NCBI GenBank assembly: GCA_037783545.1
Contig: JBBELK010000298.1
Coordinates: forward strand, 4,650,001-4,714,000
DNA from: Henricia sp. BOLD:AAB3569
Lineage: Eukaryota > Echinodermata > Asteroidea > Spinulosida > Echinasteridae
Length of the DNA stretch: 64,000 nucleotides
Direction of reading: 5' to 3'
This document shows, one piece after another, positions 11,429-22,214 of this stretch (within the stretch, counting starts at the first letter, position 1; each line of letters starts with the position of its first letter). A program made the translations under genes and the position numbers. Under the pieces are notes generated by a model. That model did not search any database. It was not told the origin of the DNA and worked only from the letters and a program-made list of their open reading frames with translations.

Positions 11429-12022
11429 AGGTAGTATCTCACTGGGCTGCGACAGCTCGCGACTAGTTGGGGACACAAAATACGGGAATTAGTGAAAATG
11501 TTTCCTTGGAATCACGCTGAATTTGTACTTTTTTTTACGACACGTTTGCGTATGTCGCACGAATGTTGCACGAATGTCGCACGAACTCCCGGCGAAATTT
11601 GTGCCAACAATCGCCGGGAGTTCGCCTACGTGTCGCGCGACATTCGCGCAACAAAATTGCGAATTTTTGGCACTTGCGACTGAAGCGCGCCTGGAATGTC
11701 AGATTCTCATTTTTGTCTCCAATCAGTCACAATTTAGTTTCCTAGGGCGCCATCCCCTCACAAAGTTGTCTCACATTTCTCACACTTTCTGACTCACGGA
11801 AACTAAATTGAGAAGGGTTCGAGACGGGTTCAAGACACCCGCGACGACACCCGCGAATTTTGTTGAACATGGTCAAAATTCCAGCGACACGAGAGCGAGG
11901 CCCTGCGGCTCACGCGAGGAAATTGAGAACCCCGCGAACGTTTCGAGACATTTTGGAAACTCCCGTGCGAATGCCGTTCGCAATTTTTCGCCAACAGTCG
12001 CAGCCCAGTGAGATAGGGGCTT
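11429..12022. mobile_element. MITE-B, better preserved copy in tandem
   Basis: The inverted ends share TATCTCACTGGGCTGCGAC at about 11435-11453 and its reverse complement at about 11997-12015. The outermost bases (TTAAGGTAG against GGGGCTTTA) are less similar. The interior is rich in CGCGACA and TGTCGC words. No coding content is trusted. Confidence 0.75.
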
Positions 12023-12044
12023 TACTTTTTTGCTTGATGCCGAA

Positions 12045-14647
12045 CACTCTCAGAACGCTGGTTAAAATATCACTGGTTAAAAATAAGTTGGTTAAAAACC
12101 TCCCAATGTTGGTTAAATTCTATGAGTTGGGTAAATTTTTCTTTAACCAGGGGTTGGTTAAGAAATATTCTGCTTTCTGGTTGGGTAAACTGCGGGTTGT
12201 GTAAAATATAAGATCAGAGGGCTGTATTTTAACCAACTATGGTTATAATGTCGACCCCCCGCAAAAGCGAAGTTGGTTAAAACAAATCGCCCAACCATGT
12301 CACGTGGTGTCCAGCGAAAGCTGCCATTGGTGAATGGCAACATTCGCCAGTGCAGCATTTTTTTCACGCGTCGCGATCGCGTCGTTGTCGATGTGTGGAT
12401 GTAAAAACGTTGTGTGTGCGTACAGGCACACAGTAAAACACACACAAAATGGCGAAGGTTCACGGTCAGATTAGCGGTGTTTCTGAGCCGAAATGACGGT
12501 TATTTGAAGGTAAGCCTGTCTCGTTTAATCGTCTGGTATTTCGTTAGACTGTGTGGATACATTAGTGGTTGCTAGCAGAAAGATTTGGCAGACCTTTTCG
12601 AAGGTTTAAGCCGACATGAACGTGCTATTTTTTTTAAAAACCATACACGCACGGCATGCACGGCTAGGCTTTGTACACGTAGGCCGTGTGTATGCTAGTG
12701 ATAGTGGAGTACATACATGTACTCGCTATACGCACGGTCTTCGTTTTTTCGTTTCTCCCGTTTCGTGTGATAAATTCCCCGCCCCTGGGGAAAATTTGGA
12801 TGACAAAATCCTCGCCCATATGGGGACAAAACGTGCACGTTTTTTTCTCTAGGTGCGCTGTAAATGTTGTTTCTATATGCGTACGTCGTGGACGAATCGC
12901 CACATGAGAGCTAGGTGTGGCACCGCGGGGGGAGGATGGGGGGAAACAATTGATAGGTACATGATTTGGAAAGAATTCCGATTACCACTAGTCGGCACTG
13001 ATTGTCCTTATAGTGATTTAATAACCACTAAATGTGTTAAACGTTTGAAGAGAAGTCTTTTTGGTATTTTTTTGTGTAAGAAAGGTAAGAATTTAGTACT
13101 CGGACATCACTAATTTTGCCTTAAAATGATTTATTAAATAGCAATAAGTGCAAATATAATGAGAAAACCAAAATTTGGAGGGGAAAAATATGAAGAATTT
13201 ACTCGAAAAAATTTAGAATTTTTCTGAGTTGTCCCATAGGCTTAGTGCATGACGGCTTATGTGATGTCCGACTTGTAAATTCTTTCCGATAGATGTCCTG
13301 CATACTAAGTTAGTCTTTGTTTAATTTTGTTTATCCATACAGCAATTTAATAACAACACGGTAATGAGAAGCCAAGGCGACAACCACTCATCACAGTTGA
13401 TCTGACAACTGCTTCTCCCTGATGCTATTGTCTTCATCAAGCTGGTGAGGGCCGATCGAGGTGGATCATTCTGATGGAAACACTTAAACATTCAAGAAGA
13501 CATAGTGTGCTGGACATAATAACTAAATCATCTGATCTGCCTTTTGACATTTTGTTTGTGAGCTACAGCTGCCTTAGAGTAATCTGGTGTGAGAGGCCTG
13601 AATACGGAAAACTATTAATTTAGTGGACAGTAATGATAGGGACTTGGAAATCTGTGACGTCATCGCGCGCGCACTGGGTACACTAATTTTCTGCCGTATG
13701 CGAAGTGCAGTGGCGCATCGTGAGAAATGCGCTGTAAACATCACAGCGTTGTTCAATTCCAACTTTTTTAATAGATACTGAAAATAAAGAATACTTTCTG
13801 ACGATATTTATTTTTAAAACGATTTTTTTAAATATTTAAATTGGCTACCGCTTGCTCAATTTATGCGATGAATGTTGTTTTGGAACTTACAGAAAATAAT
13901 CTGTAATGTGAGATGATATTTTTAATCAAATTCGAACTTTGTTTTCAAGTCCCTAGCCTATGCTAACTGTAGTAGAATTCACAGGTATACAGACAAAACT
14001 GCATTTTTGTCACTTTTTGATCCAGAACAAACTTTCCATACTTTGCAAACTAATTGCAACTAAATGTAAATTGTGTTATTTCGCAACCCGAAGTTAACTT
14101 TTCTTTGTCTGTGTAAACCACAAAAGAAACAAAAAGCACTCAAGCATTCTCAAACTTATTGTTAAAGATCAAACACTTTCATTCAGAAAATTTCAGGATA
14201 TATTTGACCTACTGCTGCTGGTTATGTAGCCTACATCAAAATACGGTACATGAAATATTCAAAATATTCAAATGAAAAATTATAAAGTTCATTGTGTAGT
14301 ATTTGCCTTTATTTAGTGTCTTAAAGAACTGATAACATAATAAATTAACCAACTGTTGGTAAAATATTGCCCAATTTCTGTGAACAGCATTTAAGTAAAT
14401 TGCCCAACCATTCTGGTATAACCAACTGCATGGTTAAAATTTGCCCAACTCGCCATTAACCAACAGGTTGGTTAAAATGTATTTAACCAATCATTGGTTA
14501 TAAATTTTAACCAACCACGTATTAAAATGTAACCAACCTGGGTTGGTTAAGGTTTTAACCAACTGTTGGGATGTTCACCTGGTAATACATGGTTGGTTAA
14601 AATTTTAACCAAGTTGGTTAAAATTTTTAACCAACGTTCTGAGAGTG
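12045..14647. mobile_element. 2.6-kb DNA transposon with GGTTAAAA subterminal repeats (possibly CACTA-like)
   Basis: The left end CACTCTCAGAACGCTGGTTA is mirrored by TTAACCAACGTTCTGAGAGTG at the right end. Both subterminal regions (about 12055-12290 and 14340-14640) are packed with short copies of GTTGGTTAAAA in both orientations, a typical transposase-binding layout. CACT-type ends, subterminal repeats and an apparent 2-bp (AA) target duplication suggest CACTA/EnSpm, but no transposase is recognisable. The interior contains a fragment (about 12765-12965) related to 18057-18260. It lies directly upstream of gene 2. Confidence 0.7.
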
Positions 14648-14661
14648 AATGTGCGACTTTA

Positions 14662-14776
14662 GGCATGCATATACATTCAGCCTGTCTGATAAGTTTTGTG
14701 TACACAAGGTCTGAAACCATGATCAACTACTCAATTATTTCCGTTGCAGAGAACTAATTTTGACGGCAAGTACATC
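14662..14776 (+). promoter_or_regulatory. Gene 2 proximal promoter / 5' UTR, conserved with gene 3
   Basis: From GGCATGCATATA through the start codon this stretch matches 29355-29463 upstream of gene 3 at most positions. It contains a short TATA-like word (CATATACAT) and a candidate 3' splice site (TTATTTCCGTTGCAG, about 14738-14752) in front of AGAAC. A non-coding first exon further upstream is therefore possible. It is the conserved strip left between the transposon pile-up and the gene. Confidence 0.4.
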
Positions 14777-16499
14777 ATGGCAGAAACTATGGACTTACCA
14801 CCGGGGCTTTTCCAATTAGATCTTCCTGTCAACAAAGACGACACCGCATACAAAGGCGCCATAGGACCGAAAATGATCGACATCGAACAAGCCTTGGAGG
14901 CACATGTAGGCAAACCCGAAGAACTCGCCCTCCTAAATCTATCGGGTCTCTTCAATTTCCGCCTTGAAAATTACGGAGATGCTGAAGAAAACTTCCAGTC
15001 AGTTCTCAGAAAGGACCCAAACAACCTCAATGCAATTGCTAATTTGCTCTATCTGCTGGAGAAATTGGAGAGAAGCTGGGAAGTAAAACAACTTCGCAAG
15101 AAATATCAGGATCTGATGCAGGCGCCTAATCCGGGGACAAGAGCCAGATGCTTCGCTGAACAGGCGTATGCCTTTTCATTTGGTATCAACGTAGATAGAG
15201 GTGAAAAGGAGAGGCAGTTGAAATCTAACGAGATGTTCTCAACAGCTCTCTCAGAAGCGGGCATTCATGTTGACGAGTCAGAAAAAGACTTCTGGAAGTT
15301 TCACATTGCTATAAATGCCCGCAAAATCTTCAGCAGTTACAACCCCAATCCACAGAGTATGGACAAAATTAACATGAAAAGGGCCGTTACATTGTCCTAT
15401 GAAATAATAAAACGAGAACCTGGTGTGGCGGAATACAAGTGGGAGAGCTGGAGAAACCTAGCTGATACATTTCGCAAGATAAAGAGTAGACCGCATATGT
15501 GGCCTGACGATCTACCACAAGAACTTCGTCAATATCTTGACAAACCAGAAAAATGCATGGAAGAAGCACTTAAATTGGCTCCGAAAGATCCGCATCTTCT
15601 GGCACGGTACGCAAACTTTCTGTATTCGACTGAAAAGAAGCGATTACCAGAGGTCCTGCGATTGTTGGAGAAATCCATTGATATCGACGAAAGTGAACAT
15701 AATTACATTGCCTTCACAACTAGAGGTCAAATTGTTACTAGAAACATGGAGTACAACGTGAAAAACACAGGGGTCGATAATCCAGATTACAGGAGGAGGT
15801 TAAATATGGCAAGAAATGATTTAGAACGTGCGATAAAGTACCGAAATGCCACCTGGGACTTACTGACTATTGCCCGCGTTTACCACCTCTTTGCGTTGTG
15901 TTCGTTAGACGAAACGCCCGAATCCCGGCGAAAATATCTGGGAAAAGAATTAGAGTACCTCACACGAGCACAAGACCGTGAAAAAAAGACCAGGCAAAAG
16001 ACCGCGCTCACAGCCCGTGGACGATTTTATTTTGAATGTGGTGAATATCAAAAGTCAATCGCCTACTATGAGCAGGTTTTAGACATAGTGCATGAAACAT
16101 CTCCCTACACAGGTCATCTCATCAACATGTTCCAAAGTTATTTCTGTCTGCTACGAAATGCACCAAATAGATTACAAATGCATGGGGAGATGGCGAAATG
16201 CTTAAAGCAAGGGATCACTAGGTACGGGACCAGCAAAATCATTGGCGGCCGTTTTAACTCTCTTCTTGAAAAATACAAAGAGGAGGCTTCGATGCTGAGG
16301 CAACACTGTGAAAGCATCCCTGATGGTGGGGCCCTCGTTAAAGTACTGACAAATGAGGAACCTCTTTCACCAGATGCAAAGCCTCTGCAAGATGGTGGAA
16401 GGCTTCAACACATTTGGTTCGGGCCCTCGGACTGCACGGAGGATGCAGCTGGTAATGGCGAGGACGGTTCTTCGGAGAGACCCTTTCCACAAGTCACGG
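14777..16499 (+). CDS. Gene 2 exon 1: TPR array
   Basis: Carries the whole TPR part and ends GTCACGG before the donor GTATGT at 16500. If the intron is not removed, the frame closes after ten more codons (TAG 16526-16528), giving a TPR-only protein of about 583 residues. The last residues before the donor are rich in Gly, Ser, Glu and Asp, as expected of a flexible linker. Confidence 0.85.
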
Positions 16500-19205
16500 G
16501 TATGTTAATAAAATATTTATCTCGTTAGCTTTGATTTGATTTTGACATGAGCTTAGAAGCTCATGTCAAAATCAAATATATTTGGCAACTTTCTGTATTA
16601 AAATGGCTAAGGTAAAAATCAGATGCTTGGATGTTCATGGCTAGTTTCACCCAGGTAAAAGAAATCGGAGACAAACACGTTATTTTTTGCCGCGAATGTA
16701 CGTCAGTGCCAGGGAGAGGGACGTGACGACGTTTTTTTTTCACAAACGTAAACGTAAATAGTTGTGTTAAAAAAAAAACAATTTGTGAATTTTGACGCAA
16801 ACGATGACGAAAATGTCATTGGAATCCCCATTATTGTTTGCTCCCAAGGATTTTAGATCTTACTTATAGGCAGCTAAAGAAGTTGGGGTTTTATTGATAT
16901 GGTACCAATTGAAAAAAATGTCGAGACTTGAGACAGAAATGAGACAAATATTTAATCCCCAAACCTCCAAAGCGCATCTTAGTCGGACAAATTACAGCTT
17001 AAAAAAGGTGTGCGAATCATTCTACTCTTTGATCGTATTTTGCATATGTTTTTATCTATTGCCCATTCTTGGGCACAAATTTAACACAATTTAAGTAATG
17101 CTCTACTTTGAAGTTTAAACACCATGAAATGTATGTCAGTGTCAGTCAGCCAAAAAGGCAATGCATATGCGTATATGACCACTATCACAGCCGTTAAACT
17201 CGAAACTCTTTTTGTACATGTTCTTAACCACGTCGGCCTAGGCAAAGATGGCAGGGCTGGAAAGCAGCCTCTTTCTGAAGAAGCAGCAAAAGAATGGAAT
17301 GACTTCAGGGCTGTTGTTCCAACCGCCGGCGCCGCCAGTGCCGCCGGCGCCGCCAGCAACCAACCGCCAGTCCATTTTCACCAACAAATAGTCATCCAGC
17401 ATCCAACAAATAGTCCAATCATTCTCGGGGCAGGCGTTGGCAACACATTTAATTATGGTACGTGATTTTAAAAATATATAGTTACTCTGCTCGAGGACGA
17501 TCTAACCTTAAAAATTACATCTGGAAGTTAGAGTAGATACTTTTCTCTGTTTAACCAGTCATCACCTTTCAAATAACATTGCCAAAATTTCAAGGTGGAT
17601 TCAGCTTCGATCACTGCAGAGACATTTTTTGGAGCACATAACGTGGGACTTCACACTATTACCCCTCGTCATTGAGATCTTAATCGCAGTCCTTAATTTA
17701 ATGTCATCTTACTGGCGCGTATATACAGCCCTGACTGCCCATTGTGCATGCTCAAACATTGTCCAACGTGTTCAAGCTTGTTCGAAGAAGTTCAAATTCC
17801 AATTTACACGACCTGTACATTTCCACTGAACATTCCCAATTAACACGATCATACTTTTGTTCAAGAACTCCATCCAACAAATGTATGACGATGTTCACAG
17901 AGTCCCAGAGATTGTTCACAAATGTTTTATGAATTTAGTGGATTTTCTTGCAACCTGAAATACCATGTGACCTAATTATGTAATCTATTACAACTTGAAC
18001 ATCGTGCAACATGTTCAAGCTTTTTCGCAGATGTTCGAATTCCCTAGGTGGGGGTTTGGTCACGTTTTTAATGCCCCAGGGTGGGGCATTTGACCCGTGT
18101 ATTTGTATACAAGACGCGCATGTTTTGCACACGAGGGTGAGGATTTTTGACACCTAATTGTTGCCCCAGGGGTGGGAATTTTGTCACAAAAAAGTGACAA
18201 TCCCCACCTCTTAGGTGGGGTAGCCCGGGGGCGGAGGGGTGGGGGAAACAATTGATAGGTGAATTACGGCAAAGTGCCTTTCCCAAGCGTACACACAGCA
18301 TGGACAGATGCCAGCCTGGATTCGAACGGCATGACCTACATATCAAACCAAGTTCAATTGACTGTCAAGATGCTCCACGGGTATCTGTACTCCTACCCCA
18401 TCTGCACCCCATAAATCGTGGTCACATAACTTCCAAACACACTTTAAAAAATTGCAAATCGTCCATAAATTGCCAGTCCCTGACTCATAACAAAACGGAT
18501 AGCCCCACGCCCTCACCCCGTCCTCAAAAATTGCATCAGAAAATGTGTTCTCACTATTGCTCAGACGACTCGGGATTTTTTGTGGCGTTATATCATGTAT
18601 ATGATATTCTTGAGTGTTCTTTTGCATGACTATAAGCTTCATTTTCATTTCAAGCCACAAGCCAACCGGCTGCTCTGGGTGCTGCGACATCGACTGTGCG
18701 CGGACTCGAAGATGGGATGAAGATAGCAGCCCTTGATAGAGAGCTATCATCTCTCCGTAACGTAAAATCAGAGGAAGAACAGAGAGTCACTGCAGGCTTT
18801 AAGTATGACTTCTGTGTGGTGTACCCGTACAGTCAGGGAGACTGGGTGTCTCGTCATCTCCTGAGAGAGTTGGAAGGCATTCGGAAACTGAAAGGATGCA
18901 CCTTTGAAAGAGACGACTTGGCCGGGACCGGCGAGCTGAAGAACGCAGTCGATCTAATGGATGCCAGTGCCAGCATTTTGCTGGTAATCACGGAAGGCTT
19001 CCAGTGGGAGTGCGAGCAATCCATGCACCACGCTCTGCGGCTCAAAAGAGAGGGCGCTCGCAGTCAGGCCATCATCCATATCCGCCGTGATAACTCGGAA
19101 GTCCCGCACGAATTGCCCAAAAATAATGTTTTTGATGCTACTGGTGTAGTTGACTGGAAAAATTTGGCCTCTTCCATCACTATAAACAACCCGAAAGTGC
19201 CCTGA
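14777..19205 (+). CDS. TPR-TIR protein (gene 2), three exons
   Basis: Proposed exons are 14777-16499, 17242-17457 and 18655-19205, giving 829 residues. Donors GTATGT and GTACGT and acceptors CCTAG and TCAAG all leave phase 1, so the frame continues. Residues 1-574 are TPR-like helices (NLSGLFNFRLENYGDAEENF and later SIAYYEQVLD repeats, TTC22/IFIT-like). Residues 575-646 are a cassette with an Ala/Gly patch and a hydrophobic core. Residues 694-829 are a TIR domain with YDFCVVY, RDDLAGT at 732-738, SILLVIT and WECE at 764-767. An upstream in-frame ATG at 14744 exists, but the start at 14777 (ATCATGG) matches gene 3 (MAEPMDLPPPG). Inferred role: cytosolic immune-type scaffold or effector. It is a close paralogue of gene 3; no breaks are seen. 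Confidence 0.85.
16535..16576 (+). other. Conserved RNA hairpin in intron 1 of gene 2
   Basis: Arms of 18 bases, TTTGATTTTGACATGAGC and its exact reverse complement, flank the six-base loop TTAGAA. The hairpin lies 35 bases past the donor of exon 1. The paralogous position in gene 3 (31213-31254) has the same hairpin with one compensated pair change, so the fold may be under selection. It could influence donor use or intron retention. Confidence 0.65.
17242..17457 (+). CDS. Gene 2 exon 2: phase-symmetrical cassette with RHIM/amyloid-like core
   Basis: 216 bases, entering and leaving in phase 1, so skipping it would keep the frame. It encodes an Ala/Gly stretch (GAASAAGAAS, six residues longer than in gene 3) followed by VHFHQQIVIQ and a core IILGAGVGNTFNYG. 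The core shared with gene 3 is LG, two variable residues, VGN, two variable residues, then N and an aromatic, then G. Alternating hydrophobics with G and N resemble RHIM and amyloid-signalling motifs by eye; this is not proven. Acceptor CGGCCTAG and donor GGTACGTGA are conserved in gene 3. Confidence 0.75.
18057..18260. repeat. GC-rich repeat in intron 2 of gene 2
   Basis: Contains GCCCCAGGGTGGGGCA and GGGGAAACAATTGATAGGT words. The latter, together with a CCCCTGGGG-type segment, recurs at about 12765-12965 inside the transposon upstream of the gene. It resembles a dispersed inverted-repeat element fragment; boundaries are not clear. The rest of the 1.2-kb intron shows only short GTTCA-rich repetitive sequence. 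Confidence 0.45.
18655..19205 (+). CDS. Gene 2 exon 3: TIR domain
   Basis: Starts after TTTCATTTCAAG and completes a GCC codon with the last base of the previous exon. After a short Ser/Ala-rich linker and an acidic helix (EDGMKIAALDRELSSL) comes the TIR domain from GFKYDFCVVYP to the end. It keeps the RD of box 2, the strand D hydrophobics, a WECE motif at the helix where NAD-cleaving TIRs carry their Glu, and the C-terminal VVDWKNLA. Stop TGA at 19203-19205. Confidence 0.85.
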
Positions 19206-19227
19206 ATTAGTTGCCCTGTTTTTGTTT

Positions 19228-19568
19228 TTAAAGGTAGAATACATGATTGGTATTTCGAGGAATCAGAAATATTCACAGATTTGCACATAACTTACACAAT
19301 ATGTACATGATGACGGTAGAAAACGTCCCCTAAAATGGTTTTGTCTGAAGTGCTATAGTCTTTGAGAAATGAGCAAAACAATTATTTGTCTTCTCGCGCG
19401 AAGTGATTGTAAACCATTTTATTTTTTACTGTTTTCTCAAGTTAGACGAAGTACGGAGCTGATTTTTGCTCAGGTTGGTTTTAATCATGCATACCTTCAA
19501 TTCAATCACACAGGGGGAGAGGTGAAACTATTTGTAACGGTTTACCGATCATGTAATACTACCTTTAA
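19228..19568. mobile_element. MITE flanked by TTAA, paralogue-specific insertion
   Basis: Element 19232-19564 starts AGGTAGAATACATGATTGGT and ends with an imperfect reverse complement (GATCATGTAATACTACCT), between TTAA duplications at 19228-19231 and 19565-19568. The same site after gene 3 holds a single TTAA (36454-36457) with matching sequence on both sides, proving insertion after the duplication. TTAA targets are typical of piggyBac and Kolobok families. A relative in reverse orientation lies at 27324-27721. Confidence 0.85.
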
Positions 19569-19977
19569 ATCAACAGAAGGTAATCTATACGTATACATTG
19601 GTCTTGCATGATATGAGGGCGTGTTTATGCACGTCACTTCGAGCTTGTTCAAGCAGTGACTGATTGGATATTGTCAAAGTAGATTCCTCAACAACATCGT
19701 GAATTCAGACTGTATATAGAGGAATTTCAAAAACGAGGGTCTCGGTGCTTTCATTTGTGTTGAAATTTGCAAATGAATAGACGCGTGACGTAATACAATT
19801 TGAAATTGATATGTATGATTATGGCTGCATTTAAAGGGCATGACATGCTAAATAACTTTATGCCTAATCTTTGCCGTACACAAGGGATTATTTGTTTAGC
19901 AAGATATTACTACTGTTCGTTTTGATGTAAAATGACTAAAGGGTAGCCTTTTATAATTTTGATTATTTCATCGAGAA
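19569..19977. repeat. Downstream flank of gene 2, copied after gene 3
   Basis: About 19640-19830 matches 37285-37560 (shared words CATCGTGAATTCAGACTGTA and AATAGACGCGTGACGTAATA). It is part of the segmental duplication. No gene is seen. Confidence 0.7.
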
Positions 19978-20276
19978 CCGCGTGTGGTCTAGTGGGTATG
20001 AAGTGGAACTCCCAATCAGAGATTGTGGGTTCAAGCTCCACTTCGACCAACGTGTCTGTGTCCCTGGAGTGCACTTAATCCCAGTTGCCTCGTCAACCCA
20101 AGCGATATACGGGAAGCTGTTAAGGGGAATGCCACAATCTAACTGCTGATATATGGCGCCTGGCCAGCAGCCACATAGTTAAAGCGAAATGGTTCTGGTG
20201 ATTTCCTGATGGCAGCGGTAATAATGGCAACAGCGCCAGGATATGTGCGCTATATAAGAATCCACTTTTATTATTT
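19978..20276 (+). repeat. tRNA-derived SINE
   Basis: The head has an RNA polymerase III A box TGGTCTAGTGG (19985-19995) and a B box GGTTCAAGCTCC with a flanking GTGG/CCAC stem (about 20027-20041). The body ends in GCGCTATATAAGAATCCAC and a TTATTATTT tail. The copy of this region downstream of gene 3 lacks it, so it inserted after the duplication. Confidence 0.7.
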
Positions 20277-20334
20277 AAATTTATGTGAACCGCTCCGACC
20301 ATCCGCTCAAAATGTTAGTTTTTGGTTGAAGGTT

Positions 20335-20535
20335 GTTTTTTTTGTGGGGTGTGGGGTGATCCTTATTAGGTGGGGTGGGGTGTTGGTGTACTGGTGAGGG
20401 GGTTGTGGTGCGGGTGAGGGGGTTGGGGTGCGGTTGATGGGGCGGGGGTTGTAGGTGGTGGGGTGATGATGGGGTGGGAGTGTGAGGTTGGGGTGGAAGT
20501 TTAAGGGGGTGCAGGTTGGGGTACGAGTGATGGAG
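20335..20535. repeat. G-rich degenerate minisatellite
   Basis: Long stretch of GGTGGGGTG-like words with few C on this strand and many potential G-quadruplexes. A related tract is at 38730-38965, flanked by the same unique words (CAAAATGTTAGTTTTTGGTT before, GAAGCAGCGAGCCATGGCGG after). It is therefore part of the duplicated segment but has diverged in length and detail. Confidence 0.75.
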
Positions 20536-21470
20536 TGCGGGTTTTAGTTCGTAGGAATTTTAATTCGTGGGAAGCAGCGAGCCATGGCGGCTTCGCCGTT
20601 CTAGTTTTGTCTCTTCTCTCCAATGGAATTGCTAGAGACATTGGGCGCAGTCCTTGTGAGCATATGCAGCCCGAATTGCAGCATACACACACGCGTTTAG
20701 GCCAAGGGGCTGTAACCTTTGCAGATACCAATTGGGGCATGCCATGGCAACTTAAGGAACACACAACACAGTAGAAAAGCAAAGAAATAACCTAAGACTT
20801 CAAACTGGAATTGTGGAAAATTGCTGTAGTTTCCAGCTATAGTTTTCCTATGGCTTACACCAGGCAACATATAAAACAAACCCAAACAATCGTGGGTTAC
20901 AAAATTGTCAGCAAGTTGGAGAAAATACTGAAATCTTTTGTGCACAATTCAATGAGATTTTCCTGTGTTTGCCTAATGTGACATCACAACTTTGTCATGA
21001 ATATGTAAATTTCATTAGCATGAAAATCAAAAGCCTTGATTTTAACCCCCAAAACAATTTTTATAACTGTAAATAAATGGGGTAGTTGTGTAGCATAGAT
21101 TTTATTAATAAAAATGCCATTCAGGCCCTTTAAGAGTCCTTGGATTTGTACACCCTCCTCTTTACCTAGTTTAGTTGGCAGTAATGTTTACTCTATAGAT
21201 TTACAAAATAAAAAACCAAATCTACTGAATTATATGAAATGTCGTTTTGACTAATAAGCGAATGACAATAGACATTTGCATGGCGTCCATCTTAGGGGGC
21301 AATCACGATGTCTTTATGTGTCATGCATGAGTAGGCGCTTTGTGGATATTGTCACATCATTTAAACAAGAAAATCTGCTCCCTAACAAGGCCGCGTTGCA
21401 CAGGATATTTTTAACATCAGCTTAAACACACTTGGAATATCTATGTATTGTACATGTATATTTCAACCAA
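20536..21470. repeat. Downstream duplication segment, unit I
   Basis: 20560-20780 corresponds to 38985-39190 and 21175-21420 to 39880-40120; for example AGAAAATCTGCTCCCTAACA is common to both. No gene is supported. The material between is AT-rich and unmatched. Confidence 0.7.
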
Positions 21471-22102
21471 ACCATTTTACCCAAAATTGCTGACAAAATA
21501 TTGTATATATCGCAATGTATGAATTTACATAATGATTAGTATATTGTTGACGTACTTATGTCATGTACACGTTCTTAATATAGTTGCATTCTGTATAATA
21601 CGATACACCATGGATGTTCGCTCGTAACCACCGCCATTAATTACAGGGCGCTGAGATGGGCTGATGTGCAGATATAGACGCACGGAGCATTGTGGGTTGC
21701 TTGCTGAGGAACAATTAATCAATAGTATGCTTTATATCCAGTACAAAAATCAATTTTACGAATGAAATGAGTGTACGATGTGCAAAACCATTTTTACCCA
21801 AGATTGCTGACAAAATATTGTATATCACAATATATGAATTTACATAATGATTAGTATATTGTTGACGTACTTATGTCATGTACATGTACTTAATATAGTT
21901 GCATTCTGTATAATACGATACACCAGTGGATGTTCGCTCGTAAACCACCGCCCTTACAGGGCGCTGGGATGGGCTGATGTGCAGATGTAGACGCACGGAG
22001 CATTGTGGGTTGCTTGCTGAGGAACCATTAATAAATAATATGCTTATATATCCAGTGCAAAAATCAATTTTACGAATGAAATGAGTGTACGGTGTGCAAA
22101 AC
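21471..22102. repeat. Tandem duplication, period about 316 bp, two copies
   Basis: ACCATTTTACCCAAAATTGC at 21471 recurs as ACCATTTTTACCCAAGATTG at 21787. Both copies continue through ATATGAATTTACATAATGAT-like words and GCACGGAGCATTGTGGGTTG. No coding content. Confidence 0.85.
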
Positions 22103-22214
22103 TTGCCTTGCCTGCTGCTGCGAAATGTTTTACGACCGTTTACAAGAAAAAGACCTCGGGGTCACGTGTCGTATAAAATTTGGCTAATGAGAGCGCAAAC
22201 AGATTAGCCCATCC

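Larger units (their letters stand above)
10732..14661. mobile_element. MITE-A copy upstream of gene 2, split by later insertions
   Basis: The left end TAAAGCCGCCCTCAGGTCGA at 10732 matches the left end of the intact copy upstream of gene 3 (28476-28970). The right end is reduced to GCGACTTTA at 14653-14661. The parts run 10732-10927, then a short piece near 12023-12044 (TTACTTTTTTGCTTGATGCCGAA), then 14648-14661. Between them lie two tandem MITEs and a 2.6-kb transposon. MITE-A is present upstream of both genes, so it was there before the gene duplication; the interruptions came later. Confidence 0.75.

Noticed and set aside
12430-12520. Possible transposase exon with donor GGTAAGCC inside the 2.6-kb transposon
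   Set aside because: No transposase motif could be recognised in any frame.
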